From: Gemmobacter aquatilis
GTDB lineage: Bacteria; Pseudomonadota; Alphaproteobacteria; Rhodobacterales; Rhodobacteraceae
DNA length: 64,000 nucleotides
Assembly (NCBI RefSeq): GCF_900110025.1
Contig: NZ_FOCE01000001.1
Span: forward strand, 599,382 to 663,381
Direction: 5' to 3'
The notes under the pieces were generated by a model that saw only the letters and a list, made by a program, of their open reading frames with translations, was not told where the DNA came from and did not search any database. The position numbers and the translations under genes were made by a program. Below, one piece after another: positions 1 to 8,654 of this stretch (position 1 is the stretch's first letter; each line of letters opens with the position of its first letter).

Positions 1-419
1 CGACCATCCACCTGTCCACTGGCCTGAATGCTGCGGCCAAGGGCCATGCGTCCGAAATCTATGCCGCCTTCGAATCCTGCCGCGAGAAGATGGACAAGCA
101 GTTGCGCCGCTACAAGCGCCGCCTGCGCGACCATCACCGTGACCGCACGGCACCGGTTGAATTCGACGGAGGTTCCTCCTATATCCTCGCCCCAACCGAG
201 GAACCCGAGGATATTGAAGCCGACCTGAACCAGCCCATCGTCATTGCCGAGATGGAGACGAAGATTCCTTCGATCACCGTCGGCGAAGCCGTGATGCAGC
301 TGGAACTGGGCGCGCAGAAAATGCTCGTGTTCCGCAATGAAGGCCATGGTGGGGTGAACGTCGTTTACCGTCGGGATGACGGTAACATCGGCTGGATCGA
401 CCCGCGCAACAGCAAGTGA
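1..419 (+). CDS. hpf: Ribosome hibernation-promoting factor, long form (5' end outside window)
   Basis: The visible 138 residues are the end of a long-form HPF/RaiA protein, which binds the 30S subunit at the mRNA/tRNA channel and dimerises 70S ribosomes into inactive 100S particles in stationary phase. The basic stretch around KQLRRYKRRLRDHH ends the N-terminal ribosome-binding domain. After a linker, the last 60 or so residues (from about PIVIAEMETKIPSI to the stop) form the C-terminal dimerisation domain, including the typical MLVFRNEGHGGVNVVYRR. The reading frame is open from base 3, so the start lies to the left. It is followed 34 bases later by ptsN. In Proteobacteria this order usually follows rpoN, which would lie outside the window. 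Confidence 0.93.
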   Translation, partial: TIHLSTGLNAAAKGHASEIYAAFESCREKMDKQLRRYKRRLRDHHRDRTAPVEFDGGSSYILAPTEEPEDIEADLNQPIVIAEMETKIPSITVGEAVMQLELGAQKMLVFRNEGHGGVNVVYRRDDGNIGWIDPRNSK

Positions 420-453
420 AGCGCCTGCGGGCGCGGGGCATACGGCGATCCTG

Positions 454-918
454 ATGGAACTAGCGAAGATACTCAATCCTCAGGCCGTCAGGGTCGTCAG
501 CCAGTTGACCAGCAAGAAGCGCCTGTTTCAGGAACTGGGCGAGATGGTGGCCGCCGCCTACAAGATCAGTGCGGCAACCGCCATCGACGGGTTGCAGGAA
601 CGCGAAAGCCTTGGCCCGACCGGGGTCGGCCATGGCATCGCCCTGCCCCATGCCCGGATCGAGGATCTGCCGGGCATCGTCGGCGTGTTCCTGCGGCTGG
701 AAAAGCCGCTGGATTATGACAGCGTGGACCGTCAGCCGGTTGATCTGGTGTTCGGCCTGTTCGCGCCCAAGGATTCGGGCGTCGATCACCTGAAAGCGCT
801 GGCACTGGTCAGCCGCACGATGCGCGATGCTGAGATCTGCACCAAGCTGCGCGCCAACAGCGACCCGGCAAAACTTTATGCCATCCTCACCGAAACGCGG
901 GCGCCGCAGGCGGCCTGA
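454..918 (+). CDS. ptsN: PTS EIIA-Ntr regulatory protein PtsN
   Basis: This 154-residue protein is the phosphoryl acceptor at the end of the nitrogen-related phosphotransferase system (PtsP-NPr-PtsN). It regulates potassium transport, stress and nitrogen responses and does not transport sugar. The phosphorylated histidine is His66 in GIALPHARI. Length and fold match the family. The frame is open further upstream, to 376, but that would overlap hpf; the ATG at 454 begins with MELAKILNP, which matches the family. It lies 34 bases after hpf and is probably co-transcribed with it. Its stop is only 3 bases from the end of the convergent sulfotransferase gene, with no terminator visible between them. 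Confidence 0.95.
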   Translation: MELAKILNPQAVRVVSQLTSKKRLFQELGEMVAAAYKISAATAIDGLQERESLGPTGVGHGIALPHARIEDLPGIVGVFLRLEKPLDYDSVDRQPVDLVFGLFAPKDSGVDHLKALALVSRTMRDAEICTKLRANSDPAKLYAILTETRAPQAA

Positions 919-921
919 GCG

Positions 922-2313
922 TCAGGCCCGCCAGCGGCCAAAGCCGTATCCCACATAGTCGCGCTGATAGGCGTCGCGCGCGGCGTCTTCCAGTTCGGCA
1001 TCGCAGATCGCCAGCAGCCGGGCATCCGCCGCCAACGTCGGCCCGGGTGGGGCCACAAGGCCCAGCTCTGCCGCAAGGAAGGCCAGCCCTTCGGTCAGCC
1101 GTTCCTCGCGGATCAGCAGATCAGGGCCCTGAAACTGCGCGAACCCCTGCAATACCGCTGTCTGGCTTGCCAGCGCCGGGTCGATCTTCTGCCCGGTCTG
1201 CCCGCCCAGATAGATCTTCAGCCAGCGCAGAAAGGCCAGAAACCCCTCGCGCAGCGCCTCGGGCGGGGCGTCGGCAGGTGGCAGCGGCAGCTGATAGGCC
1301 TTGACCAGCAGGCGGCGCAGATTGAGGTCATCGCCCCCCGCCAGCACCTGCAAATAGCCCGCCCAAGCGCGCGGCAGCGGGTGGCGCAGCACGGCAAAGC
1401 TGCGATGCGCGGGGTTGGCGCGCTTCCATTGCCGCAGCGTCTTTTGCACGAAATCGGTGACAACCCCGCCCTTGCCGATCCGCCCCAGCCAAGCGCGCAG
1501 CTCGGCATCCGGCGCGCCTTTCACCGGCATGAACAACAGCCCCGCATCCGCCGCCGCCACGAAAGACGGAATTGCCGCCGTCCGCCGCGGTTCGAAATTC
1601 GGGGTGCGGGCCAGGTTGAACCGATCCAGCCGCGCCAGCGCCGCTTCCATCTCGGCCGGGTTCAGCACCTTGTCGGTGATCTCTTCGGGGTTCTGCTTTT
1701 TCAGCTTTGGGTCCACCGCATCCAGCCGCCCCGCCACCCCCAGCCATGCCGCAAGGCCATTCAACACGCCCAGATCCTGCAGATCTTCGTAATCAATATA
1801 GAAGGCCGTCTGCCCACTGCATTGCAGGCTGTTCATCAGCAGGATCTGAAACTCTTGCAGCCCCGTCAGATGCGCCTCGAATTCCGGCGCGTTGAACGGC
1901 ACCCGCGCGGTTTTCAGCTTGCTGGCATTGGTCAGCCGCCATTGCCCGGTATCCTGCGCGATCTTCAGGCTGACATAGCTTTCCACCGGGTTGCGCGTCA
2001 GGATGATCTTGGCGCAAGCGGGGTCGGCCAGCACCGCGGCAATCACCCGCGCATCATGGTCGTGGAACAACCGGAAGCCCGCCAAGCCATCGGTCTGCGC
2101 CCGCAGCGCCGCCAGCATCGCGTGCGGATCGGCATCGCGCGCCGCCATGTCGATGTCAAACAGGCTGAAATTGTCTTTCTTTCCAATGAAATGCGGGTTG
2201 AACACCTCGCCATGGCACATCACGCCCGGCAGCAGGTTCAAATTCGCCTCCAGAAAGTTGGAGCCGGTGCGCATTTCCGCGAACATCACGAAGGACGTGA
2301 ACTTGCCTGCCAA
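922..2313 (-). CDS. Tandem sulfotransferase-like protein (NodH/Stf0-type plus second domain)
   Basis: This 463-residue protein probably transfers sulfate from PAPS to a glycan. The N-terminal 240 residues look like a Stf0/NodH-type sulfotransferase: the 5'-phosphosulfate loop EMRTGSN lies at residues 13-19 and the 3'-phosphate-binding stretch RNPVESYVSLK begins at residue 107. Residues 250-463 resemble a second carbohydrate-sulfotransferase fold: a loop-like MPVKGAPDAELRAWL at 252-266, RHPLPRAWAGYL from residue 300, and a terminal YQRDYVGYGFG. The second loop lacks the usual Ser/Thr, so that half may not bind PAPS. The start is TTG, one base after the stop of the upstream gene, which indicates translational coupling. 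It is the last gene of the glycan run; cysQ at the other end would remove the PAP product. Confidence 0.75.
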   Translation of the reverse strand: MAGKFTSFVMFAEMRTGSNFLEANLNLLPGVMCHGEVFNPHFIGKKDNFSLFDIDMAARDADPHAMLAALRAQTDGLAGFRLFHDHDARVIAAVLADPACAKIILTRNPVESYVSLKIAQDTGQWRLTNASKLKTARVPFNAPEFEAHLTGLQEFQILLMNSLQCSGQTAFYIDYEDLQDLGVLNGLAAWLGVAGRLDAVDPKLKKQNPEEITDKVLNPAEMEAALARLDRFNLARTPNFEPRRTAAIPSFVAAADAGLLFMPVKGAPDAELRAWLGRIGKGGVVTDFVQKTLRQWKRANPAHRSFAVLRHPLPRAWAGYLQVLAGGDDLNLRRLLVKAYQLPLPPADAPPEALREGFLAFLRWLKIYLGGQTGQKIDPALASQTAVLQGFAQFQGPDLLIREERLTEGLAFLAAELGLVAPPGPTLAADARLLAICDAELEDAARDAYQRDYVGYGFGRWRA

Positions 2314-2314
2314 A

Positions 2315-4012
2315 CTACTTCACCAGATAGGGGCGGCCACGCCGCGTGTTGCCGGGGCGCGGATCGTCGCCCGCCGGGAAATCGCCCATCAGAACCGGCT
2401 GCATCCCCTGATTGCGCAGGTTCTGCAGGAACTGGCCAAAGCCGGTCAGATCCGCCATGCGCGGCGCCTCGGTCAGGCGGCGGGGGGCGCGGGGCCCGAT
2501 CTCGTCGATGATGCTTTGCAGCGGCTCCATCGGGTTTTCGACGAAATCCGCCAGCGTCCAGATCCGCACCCGCGCCTTCACATGCAGCCCGCGCAACACC
2601 GCCAGATGCTGCGATTCGATCTTTTGCAGCAGCGCAGCCTCGCGCCGGATGTCGCTGAAATTGCGGTTGGAATGGAACAGCGGCACCGCCCAGGCACCCG
2701 AGATCACCGAGATCTGCGCATGGGGATCGCGCGACAGGAATTCGGAAATCTTCTGCTCGTCCGCCGGGCCAAACTGGAAACACTGCCGTTCGCCCCGGGT
2801 GTTCCAGATCAGGTTCACCAGAAAACTGCGCGGGTTGTAATCGCGCAGCATCGCGCTGTCGCCCATCGAACCATTATAGACCGTCTCGCCCCCGGAAAAG
2901 CGCACGCGGTCTGGTGCAAACAGATGGCCATGCACCCGCACCCCCGCCACCTTACCCAGCCAGGTTTCGAAATTCTCGAACAGCTCCGCAAAGCCCTCGA
3001 ACACCGAATAGGGCGCGGCGGTCATGCCGTTTTCCCAATCCTGATTGGGGAAGCGGCTTTGCATATAGAGGCCCGCCCGCCCCTTCGTCCGCCGCTCCAC
3101 CGCTTTGGCGAACAGCCGGTCGATCTTGCCGGGATTGGGCTCTGCCACCGCCTGCGCGCCGGGATCTTCGGTCAGGAACGCGCGATACAGCTTGTCCGCC
3201 TGCGGCCAGATCTTGCGCGCCACGAAGCAATCCGATTTGCGCAGCAATTGCAGGTGATCATCGTAAAAGATATGCGGCTTGCCTTGGAAATCGAACTTGG
3301 ACAGGGTCAGCGACCGGCTTTCCACATTGCCCGACACCTGCCGCACCAGCGTTTGAAAATAGCTTTCATCCGGGATCCAGACGCGCTGGAAGTACCGCTC
3401 ATAGCTCTCCCGCTCCGGGTCTTCCAGAATCGCGCTCAGTGTCTGCCGGGTCAGGCACCACCACTGGCTGCCCAGATGCGGCACCAGCCCCGGCGGGATG
3501 CGCCGCTTGAAGCCCAGCCGCCGTTGCAGCCGCACATAGCCATCGAACAGCCGCCGGTTCTTGCGCCACGAAAACGGAAAGCGCAGCGTGAACCGTTCGA
3601 TGTTCAACCCGCCCACCGTCCAGCCGACATCCTCGGTCGTGACGCTTTCGATGAAATCGGTCTTGGGCCGCTCGTCCAGATAGGCCACCAGTTCCGATAC
3701 CGGGCGCAGCGGCAGGCAGGAGCCGGAGGCGAGATAGACATGCCGAACCCCCGGAAATTCACGCAACATCAGGCCCGCCGCCGCCTGCGTCGCCGCCACC
3801 AACCCCCAGGTGCCCCATTCGCAGGCATGGCGGGACGAAAAGCGCACGTCAGGCACATCGGCCAGATCGCGCATCAGCTTGCGCACCGTCTTGCCCTTCA
3901 CCCGCTTGTCCACATGGATGACCACCGGGCAGCCATGCCCGGCCCAGTGACGCGCCACCTGCGCGGCGCGGTCGAAGGCCGTATGGCAGAGCATGACAAA
4001 GCCGACGCTCAC
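2315..4012 (-). CDS. GT14-like beta-1,6-N-acetylglucosaminyltransferase with extra C-terminal domain
   Basis: The 565-residue protein begins MSVGFVMLCHT and carries features of the core-2/I-branching (GT14) fold in its first 280 residues: HVDKR for nucleotide-sugar binding, YLASGSCLPLRP, LGSQWWCLTR and the acidic WIPDESYFQT. It should add a branching GlcNAc-type residue to a glycan; the acceptor cannot be told from sequence. The C-terminal 270 residues are a separate domain seen in roseobacter homologues, with no function I can assign. The start is GTG preceded by AGAG, 10 bases after the GT2 gene upstream. It is coupled to the sulfotransferase downstream, so branching and sulfation probably act on the same polymer. 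Confidence 0.78.
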   Translation of the reverse strand: MSVGFVMLCHTAFDRAAQVARHWAGHGCPVVIHVDKRVKGKTVRKLMRDLADVPDVRFSSRHACEWGTWGLVAATQAAAGLMLREFPGVRHVYLASGSCLPLRPVSELVAYLDERPKTDFIESVTTEDVGWTVGGLNIERFTLRFPFSWRKNRRLFDGYVRLQRRLGFKRRIPPGLVPHLGSQWWCLTRQTLSAILEDPERESYERYFQRVWIPDESYFQTLVRQVSGNVESRSLTLSKFDFQGKPHIFYDDHLQLLRKSDCFVARKIWPQADKLYRAFLTEDPGAQAVAEPNPGKIDRLFAKAVERRTKGRAGLYMQSRFPNQDWENGMTAAPYSVFEGFAELFENFETWLGKVAGVRVHGHLFAPDRVRFSGGETVYNGSMGDSAMLRDYNPRSFLVNLIWNTRGERQCFQFGPADEQKISEFLSRDPHAQISVISGAWAVPLFHSNRNFSDIRREAALLQKIESQHLAVLRGLHVKARVRIWTLADFVENPMEPLQSIIDEIGPRAPRRLTEAPRMADLTGFGQFLQNLRNQGMQPVLMGDFPAGDDPRPGNTRRGRPYLVK

Positions 4013-4022
4013 CTCTGCCCCC

Positions 4023-5033
4023 TCATGCCCAGTTGCCCTTCGACATCAGCCCGAGAATCTCCAGCTGGCGCCAGTTGATGTATTTCTCGCTCCACTTGCA
4101 CCACAGGTCGGGGCTGTCGTCCATCGCGGCCTTGTAGGCACGGTACTCGTGGCTGTTGGCATAGTGCTGCTGGCGGGCCATCTCCTCATCCGCCTTCACC
4201 GCGAAAGTGTCGAGGAACTTGGCATGCAGCAGGCAGCCGCTGGCCTTTTCGCCGCCCCATTCGTCATAGACGAGGTTCAGGCCGCGTGGCAGCAGCATAT
4301 GGGTGGAACTGACATAAGCGTAATCGCGGTGCCATTTCACCAGCGGGATCTTGTTCAGCGCCGGGGCGCGTTCGGGCGCATCGGCAAAGAAGGTCCGTGC
4401 CCGCGGCCCGCCTTGAATCCACAGGTTGCCATAGGCACGGTTTTTCGAGATGACGTAGTTGCCGCTGTCGAACCATTTGGCGATCTCGAACGGGTCTTGC
4501 CCGGTGCGGTAGGGCTGCGCCCCGATCGGCCCTTTGGGATACATGTCCAGGATCATCGCCGAAAAGGACTTGATCGAACTGGCATCCAGCCAGTCGGTCA
4601 GCGCGCGCAACGGCCGGGTGTCGCAGAACGGGTAGATGAAGAATTCATCCGGGTCTACCACCAGCGTCCAATGGCCATGCCCATAGCGCATCTGCAACCA
4701 GTTCAGCCAATCCACCCCGAAGCGCGACCGTTTATAGCTGTGATCCGTGGTCCAGAGAGAGACATCCGGCTGTTCCGCCAGATACTCGCGTGACCCGTCA
4801 TCGCTGCCATTGTCTACGATCAGGAAATGATTGATGCCCAATTCGCGGTAATAGCGCAGGAAATACGGCAGGCGGACCAGTTCGTTGCGCAGGGTCGAAA
4901 ACAGCAACAGGCTATCGGGCCGGATCGCCGCCACGCGGCTGACAACAGGTCGCAGCTCGCGCCGCTTGCGCATGGCACGGATGCGCCAGCGTTTGCGCGC
5001 CAGCCGAAGCCGGTATGTCGTCAGGATACTCAA
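4023..5033 (-). CDS. Family 2 glycosyltransferase (Glyco_tranf_2_4 type)
   Basis: This is a 336-residue cytosolic glycosyltransferase. TLRNELVRLPYFLRYY near residue 48, FLIVDNGSDDGS and the metal-binding LVVDPDEFFIYP give the GT-A fold of the Glyco_tranf_2_4 type. The donor and acceptor sugars are unknown. The N-terminus is very basic (about ten Arg/Lys in the first 27 residues), which may help membrane association. The best-placed upstream start is TTG at 5033; an ATG at 4973 (MRKRREL) is the alternative, and neither has a strong ribosome-binding site. It lies 36 bases after the GT4 gene and 10 bases before the GT14-like gene, inside one apparent operon. Confidence 0.82.
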   Translation of the reverse strand: MSILTTYRLRLARKRWRIRAMRKRRELRPVVSRVAAIRPDSLLLFSTLRNELVRLPYFLRYYRELGINHFLIVDNGSDDGSREYLAEQPDVSLWTTDHSYKRSRFGVDWLNWLQMRYGHGHWTLVVDPDEFFIYPFCDTRPLRALTDWLDASSIKSFSAMILDMYPKGPIGAQPYRTGQDPFEIAKWFDSGNYVISKNRAYGNLWIQGGPRARTFFADAPERAPALNKIPLVKWHRDYAYVSSTHMLLPRGLNLVYDEWGGEKASGCLLHAKFLDTFAVKADEEMARQQHYANSHEYRAYKAAMDDSPDLWCKWSEKYINWRQLEILGLMSKGNWA

Positions 5034-5069
5034 GCCCTGCTATACTCCGAACCTGCCATATTGCGCCGT

Positions 5070-6296
5070 CTACCAGACGGAGCTTAAGACCGTATTGAAA
5101 TGCGTCTCCCAATCGGGCGGATTCCACCCCCCCGCCGCGCCTCTCCTCCTTTGCGCAACTGGCTGCCGAGTAACCTGCAGCATTGTTTCCAGCCAAGAAT
5201 AACTATCTGTCGCATCTAGGTAAACCGGGTAGTCGCCCATAACCTCGCGGATGACGGGCAGCGGGTTGGCAAAGACTGGCACGCCCAGCGCCGCCGCCTC
5301 GGCCGGGGGCAGGCCGAACCCTTCGGCCAGGCTAGGGAACAGCAGGGCCTCTGCCCCTTGGATCAGCGTCACCAAAGCGCCATCGCCCAACCCCGGCGCC
5401 TCGACCACCTGTTCGGGGCGCGCATCCAGCCTGCGGAACACGGCTTCGTTGCACCAGCCCCGGCCACCCGCAATCACCAGTTGCGGCATCTGGTCGCGGG
5501 GCAGATGTATGGCCAGCGCCTGCCACAGATCCAGCAGCAGGGCATGATTCTTGCGCGGCTCGATGGTGCCTACCGCTACGAAATAAGGGCGCGTTCGGTC
5601 CAGCCCCGGCAGATCCAGCGGCGCGGGCGCCGCAACCGGCACGCCCAGCGCTGCCACGCGGCCCGGTGGCACCCGCCCGAATCGCAAGAACTGCGCCTCG
5701 GTCCGGTTGCGGGCCTCTTGGGTGGAGTGAATCACCAGATCGGCCCGCCGCGCCACCGCCGCCATCTTGCGTCCGAACACCTCGGGGATACCGGGGCGGG
5801 TGAACTCCGGGTGGTCCAGCGGGATCACGTCATGCACCAGCACCGCCACCCGAACTCCCGCCCCCTGAAATGCCGCCAGAAGCCCATCGGTCAGATTGGC
5901 ATGGCCGACATTGAAATAGCGCGTGCCTACAGGCAGGCGCCGCAACAGCCGCCCCACCGCCCAGACCGGCGCCCATGCCAGCGCCCGGCGCCGCACCTGC
6001 GCCTCGGCATCGGCGCGCAGCGGGTCGCCCCGCCGCAGCCGCCGCGCCAGCCAGCCCGCAGGCGCCACCGTCACCTGCCCGCGCGCCACCGCCGCCACCC
6101 AGGCCGCCCCCGCCGCATCCAGCAGCGCAAATCCGCCCACGCCGCGCACCAATGCAAAAAGGGGGGCGCCCTCGCAGGCGTCCCCCTTCAGAAATCGGTC
6201 CAGATAGGCCAGCTCCACCCGGTCAACGCCGGTCAGCGCCCCCCGTCCCAGACGCGACACAAGGCGCGTCAGGTCCAGCAGACGCGGCGGCGCCAC
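5070..6296 (-). CDS. Family 4 glycosyltransferase (group 1)
   Basis: This 408-residue GT-B enzyme has a conserved C-terminal donor-binding half: YFVAVGTIEPRKNH near residue 240, LVIAGGRGW, LLFPSLAEGFGLPPAEA with the E-x7-E signature, and ALGVPVFANPLPVIREV. The N-terminus (LTGVDRVELAYLDRF) is typical of GT4 enzymes of exopolysaccharide loci. The acceptor is unknown. It starts 3 bases after the galU stop, so both are almost certainly on one mRNA and galU may supply its UDP-glucose or a derivative. The last 20 residues are arginine- and glycine-rich and look like an unstructured tail. Confidence 0.88.
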   Translation of the reverse strand: MAPPRLLDLTRLVSRLGRGALTGVDRVELAYLDRFLKGDACEGAPLFALVRGVGGFALLDAAGAAWVAAVARGQVTVAPAGWLARRLRRGDPLRADAEAQVRRRALAWAPVWAVGRLLRRLPVGTRYFNVGHANLTDGLLAAFQGAGVRVAVLVHDVIPLDHPEFTRPGIPEVFGRKMAAVARRADLVIHSTQEARNRTEAQFLRFGRVPPGRVAALGVPVAAPAPLDLPGLDRTRPYFVAVGTIEPRKNHALLLDLWQALAIHLPRDQMPQLVIAGGRGWCNEAVFRRLDARPEQVVEAPGLGDGALVTLIQGAEALLFPSLAEGFGLPPAEAAALGVPVFANPLPVIREVMGDYPVYLDATDSYSWLETMLQVTRQPVAQRRRGAAGGWNPPDWETHFNTVLSSVW

Positions 6297-6299
6297 GGA

Positions 6300-7199
6300 T
6301 TACTGCGCGGCCTTCTGCTGGGCGATGGTCTCGTGCAGATAGGCCGAGAATTCATCGCGCAGGTCCGGGCGGGCCATGCCGAAGGCCACCGTGGCCTGCA
6401 GGAACCCGGCTTTCGAGCCGCAATCGTAGCGCTGGCCGCGGAAGCGATAGCCATAGACGCCAGTGCCGCCTTCGCCGATTTCCTCGGCGATGGCATCGGT
6501 CAACTGAATCTCGCCACCCGCGCCCTGACGCATCTTGTTCAGGTTCACCATCACCTTCGGCGACAGGATATAACGCCCGATCACCGCAAGGTTCGATGGC
6601 GCGTCTTCCGCCTTGGGCTTTTCAACCATACCCTTGGCCTTCACGATGGCGCCCATGTCTTCCTCGACATCCAGCACGCCATAAGACGAAGCCTTGGACG
6701 GCGGCACTTCCATCGTGGCCACCATATTGCCGCCGGTCTGTTCGTAGGCTTCGACCATCTGGGCCAGACAGGGCTTTTCTGCGGCGATCACATCATCGGG
6801 CAGCAACACGGCGAAGGGCTCGTTGCCGATCAGACGACGCGCGCACCACACCGCGTGGCCCAGCCCCATCGCGCGATTCTGGCGGACATAGGCGATGGCG
6901 CCCGAATCCATGTTGGTATCCTTCAGGATCTCCAGCAGGTCGGTCTTGCCCGCGCGGCGCAGGTTGCTTTCCAGCTCCGGCGCGTGATCAAAGTAATCTT
7001 CCAGCGCGGATTTGCCGCGCGACGTCACGAAGATGAATTCCTTGATCCCGGCAGCCCGCGCCTCGTCGATCGCGTACTGGATCAGCGGGCGGTCCACCAA
7101 CGTCATGATTTCCTTGGGAATGGACTTGGTGGCAGGCAGGAACCGCGTCCCCATCCCTGCAACCGGGAAGACCGCCTTGGTGACCTTCTTCATTTTCAT
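6300..7199 (-). CDS. galU: UTP--glucose-1-phosphate uridylyltransferase
   Basis: GalU makes UDP-glucose from UTP and glucose 1-phosphate, the donor for exopolysaccharide and related glycan synthesis. The 299-residue sequence shows the nucleotidyltransferase signature GMGTRFLPATK at residues 15-25, LLPDDVI, the Mg-binding and sugar-binding VEKPKAEDAPSNLAVIGRY, and GYRFRGQRYDCGSKAGFL near the end. Length is normal. The start MKMKKVTKAVF could also be the second Met. It is the first gene of the galU-GT4-GT2-GT14-sulfotransferase run; the 167 bases upstream separate it from the next leftward gene and probably hold a promoter. Confidence 0.96.
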   Translation of the reverse strand: MKMKKVTKAVFPVAGMGTRFLPATKSIPKEIMTLVDRPLIQYAIDEARAAGIKEFIFVTSRGKSALEDYFDHAPELESNLRRAGKTDLLEILKDTNMDSGAIAYVRQNRAMGLGHAVWCARRLIGNEPFAVLLPDDVIAAEKPCLAQMVEAYEQTGGNMVATMEVPPSKASSYGVLDVEEDMGAIVKAKGMVEKPKAEDAPSNLAVIGRYILSPKVMVNLNKMRQGAGGEIQLTDAIAEEIGEGGTGVYGYRFRGQRYDCGSKAGFLQATVAFGMARPDLRDEFSAYLHETIAQQKAAQ

Positions 7200-7366
7200 G
7201 TGCTCGCTCGAATCTTTTTACCGCGTTGCGACACCCCATTTCGGGGGTTTCAGGACAAACTACCTCAATCTGATCCGGTATTCAGCGAAAAAGGTGAAAA
7301 CCGCAAAAATTGATCGTGTCTGGTGCCCCAAATACAAGCAAGCAATATCCTTTTGGCGGGGGTAGC

Positions 7367-8611
7367 TCAAGCAGAGCCGCCAACCTCCGGCCCGGATAGG
7401 CGCAGCTTTGCCCATCGCGCGCTTTCCTTGCCGAGGCAGGCCGCGAACGTGCGCAGGGCAAAGGCCGGTTCAGCCCGGTCTGCGGCACCGAAAATCCCGC
7501 CGACTTGTTCCCAATAGCCATCCGGGTGAAAGCGGTGGCGGTGGCGCAGTGCCGTCGGGCTGAACCGGAACAGCGTGACCACCGCACCGTCTGCCACCGC
7601 CTGCCGCGCCACACGCGCCAGCCGCCCGGCCTGCCAGACACGTCCGGCCAGCACCTGATGTGGCCGCACGGTCAGGGGCAGGGGCTGGAACGTCCTGTCC
7701 ACCCGCGACAGCGGCACCAGATCGGGCAGTGCCCGCGCCATCCCGTCGCGCCAGCCCGCCTCCAGCCCGGCCAGCAGTCGCCTCACCTCGCCCGGCTCGA
7801 TCCGGCCTTCGACCATCAGCCGCAGCAGCCGCGCCCGCTGTTCGCCGCGCAGCCGCGCCAGACCGGCAGCGGCAGCCCCCGGCGCGTGGCGACGCAGGAA
7901 AACGGCAGTCGAGGCGGCGATCTCTTGCAGCGTCAGTGGCACCCGGTCTGCCCGGCGCCGGGCGCTGGCGGCAAAACCATGATGCACCTGTGCATCCGCC
8001 ACGACTGCCGTCAGCCCCTGCCCCACCAGCCGCAGGTTCACATCGGCCTCGTCCAGATAGAAGTGCAGCGCGGGGTCAAATCCTCCCGCCGCAAGCAGCA
8101 TGTCCCGGCGAAAGGCGCAATTCGTGCCCTGCGTCTTGACCGCGCGCCCCGGCCTGCCCGCATGAAGGCTGACCCCTTCCGGTACCGCCAGCGGATGATC
8201 CTGCGCCAGCGCATCCACCTCGGATGCCAGCCACTGAAACGAAAAGCCGTTGCGCCCGCGCACGAATCCGGTAGCGGCGATCACCCGTGCATCGGCAAAG
8301 GGGGCCAGCAACCGCGCGGCCCATGTCGGTTCGGGCACCGCGTCGTCATCCAGAAACAGCACCACCTCGCCCGCCGCCACCTGCAGACCCAGATTGCGCG
8401 CGGCGGAAATGTTGGGGGTATCGAAGGGTACGATCTTCGCGGGTTGCCCCGCCACGGCGGCACAGCCCGCCGGATCTGCCACGATCACCAGTTCCAGCGC
8501 CGGATAATCCAGTTGCCGCACCGCCGTCACCGCCCGCCGCAAGGCTTCGGGACGGTGGCGGCTGACGATGATCAGACTGGCGGGAATCGGGGGGGCGGGC
8601 AGCGGGGTCAT
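7367..8611 (-). CDS. Family 2 glycosyltransferase
   Basis: This is a 414-residue GT-A glycosyltransferase. SLIIVSRHRPEALRRAV opens the domain at about residue 12, ISAARNLGLQVA and the DXD-like VLFLDDDAVPEPTW (about residues 88-101) bind the nucleotide sugar, and FDPALHFYLDEADVNLRL is the acceptor and catalytic region. The C-terminal 190 residues are mainly helical, arginine-rich and specific to this type. Substrates are unknown. It lies 43 bases after cysQ and 167 bases before galU on the same strand, so it may be in a separate unit from galU but belongs to the same glycan locus. Confidence 0.85.
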   Translation of the reverse strand: MTPLPAPPIPASLIIVSRHRPEALRRAVTAVRQLDYPALELVIVADPAGCAAVAGQPAKIVPFDTPNISAARNLGLQVAAGEVVLFLDDDAVPEPTWAARLLAPFADARVIAATGFVRGRNGFSFQWLASEVDALAQDHPLAVPEGVSLHAGRPGRAVKTQGTNCAFRRDMLLAAGGFDPALHFYLDEADVNLRLVGQGLTAVVADAQVHHGFAASARRRADRVPLTLQEIAASTAVFLRRHAPGAAAAGLARLRGEQRARLLRLMVEGRIEPGEVRRLLAGLEAGWRDGMARALPDLVPLSRVDRTFQPLPLTVRPHQVLAGRVWQAGRLARVARQAVADGAVVTLFRFSPTALRHRHRFHPDGYWEQVGGIFGAADRAEPAFALRTFAACLGKESARWAKLRLSGPEVGGSA

Positions 8612-8654
8612 CCCGCCGCCCCACCCTGCGCCGCAAGGCTGCGGCGCATCTCTG

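Noticed and set aside
1991-4078. A 695-codon plus-strand frame opposite the sulfotransferase and GT14 genes
   Set aside because: Same antisense-shadow composition, no motif, no ribosome-binding site.
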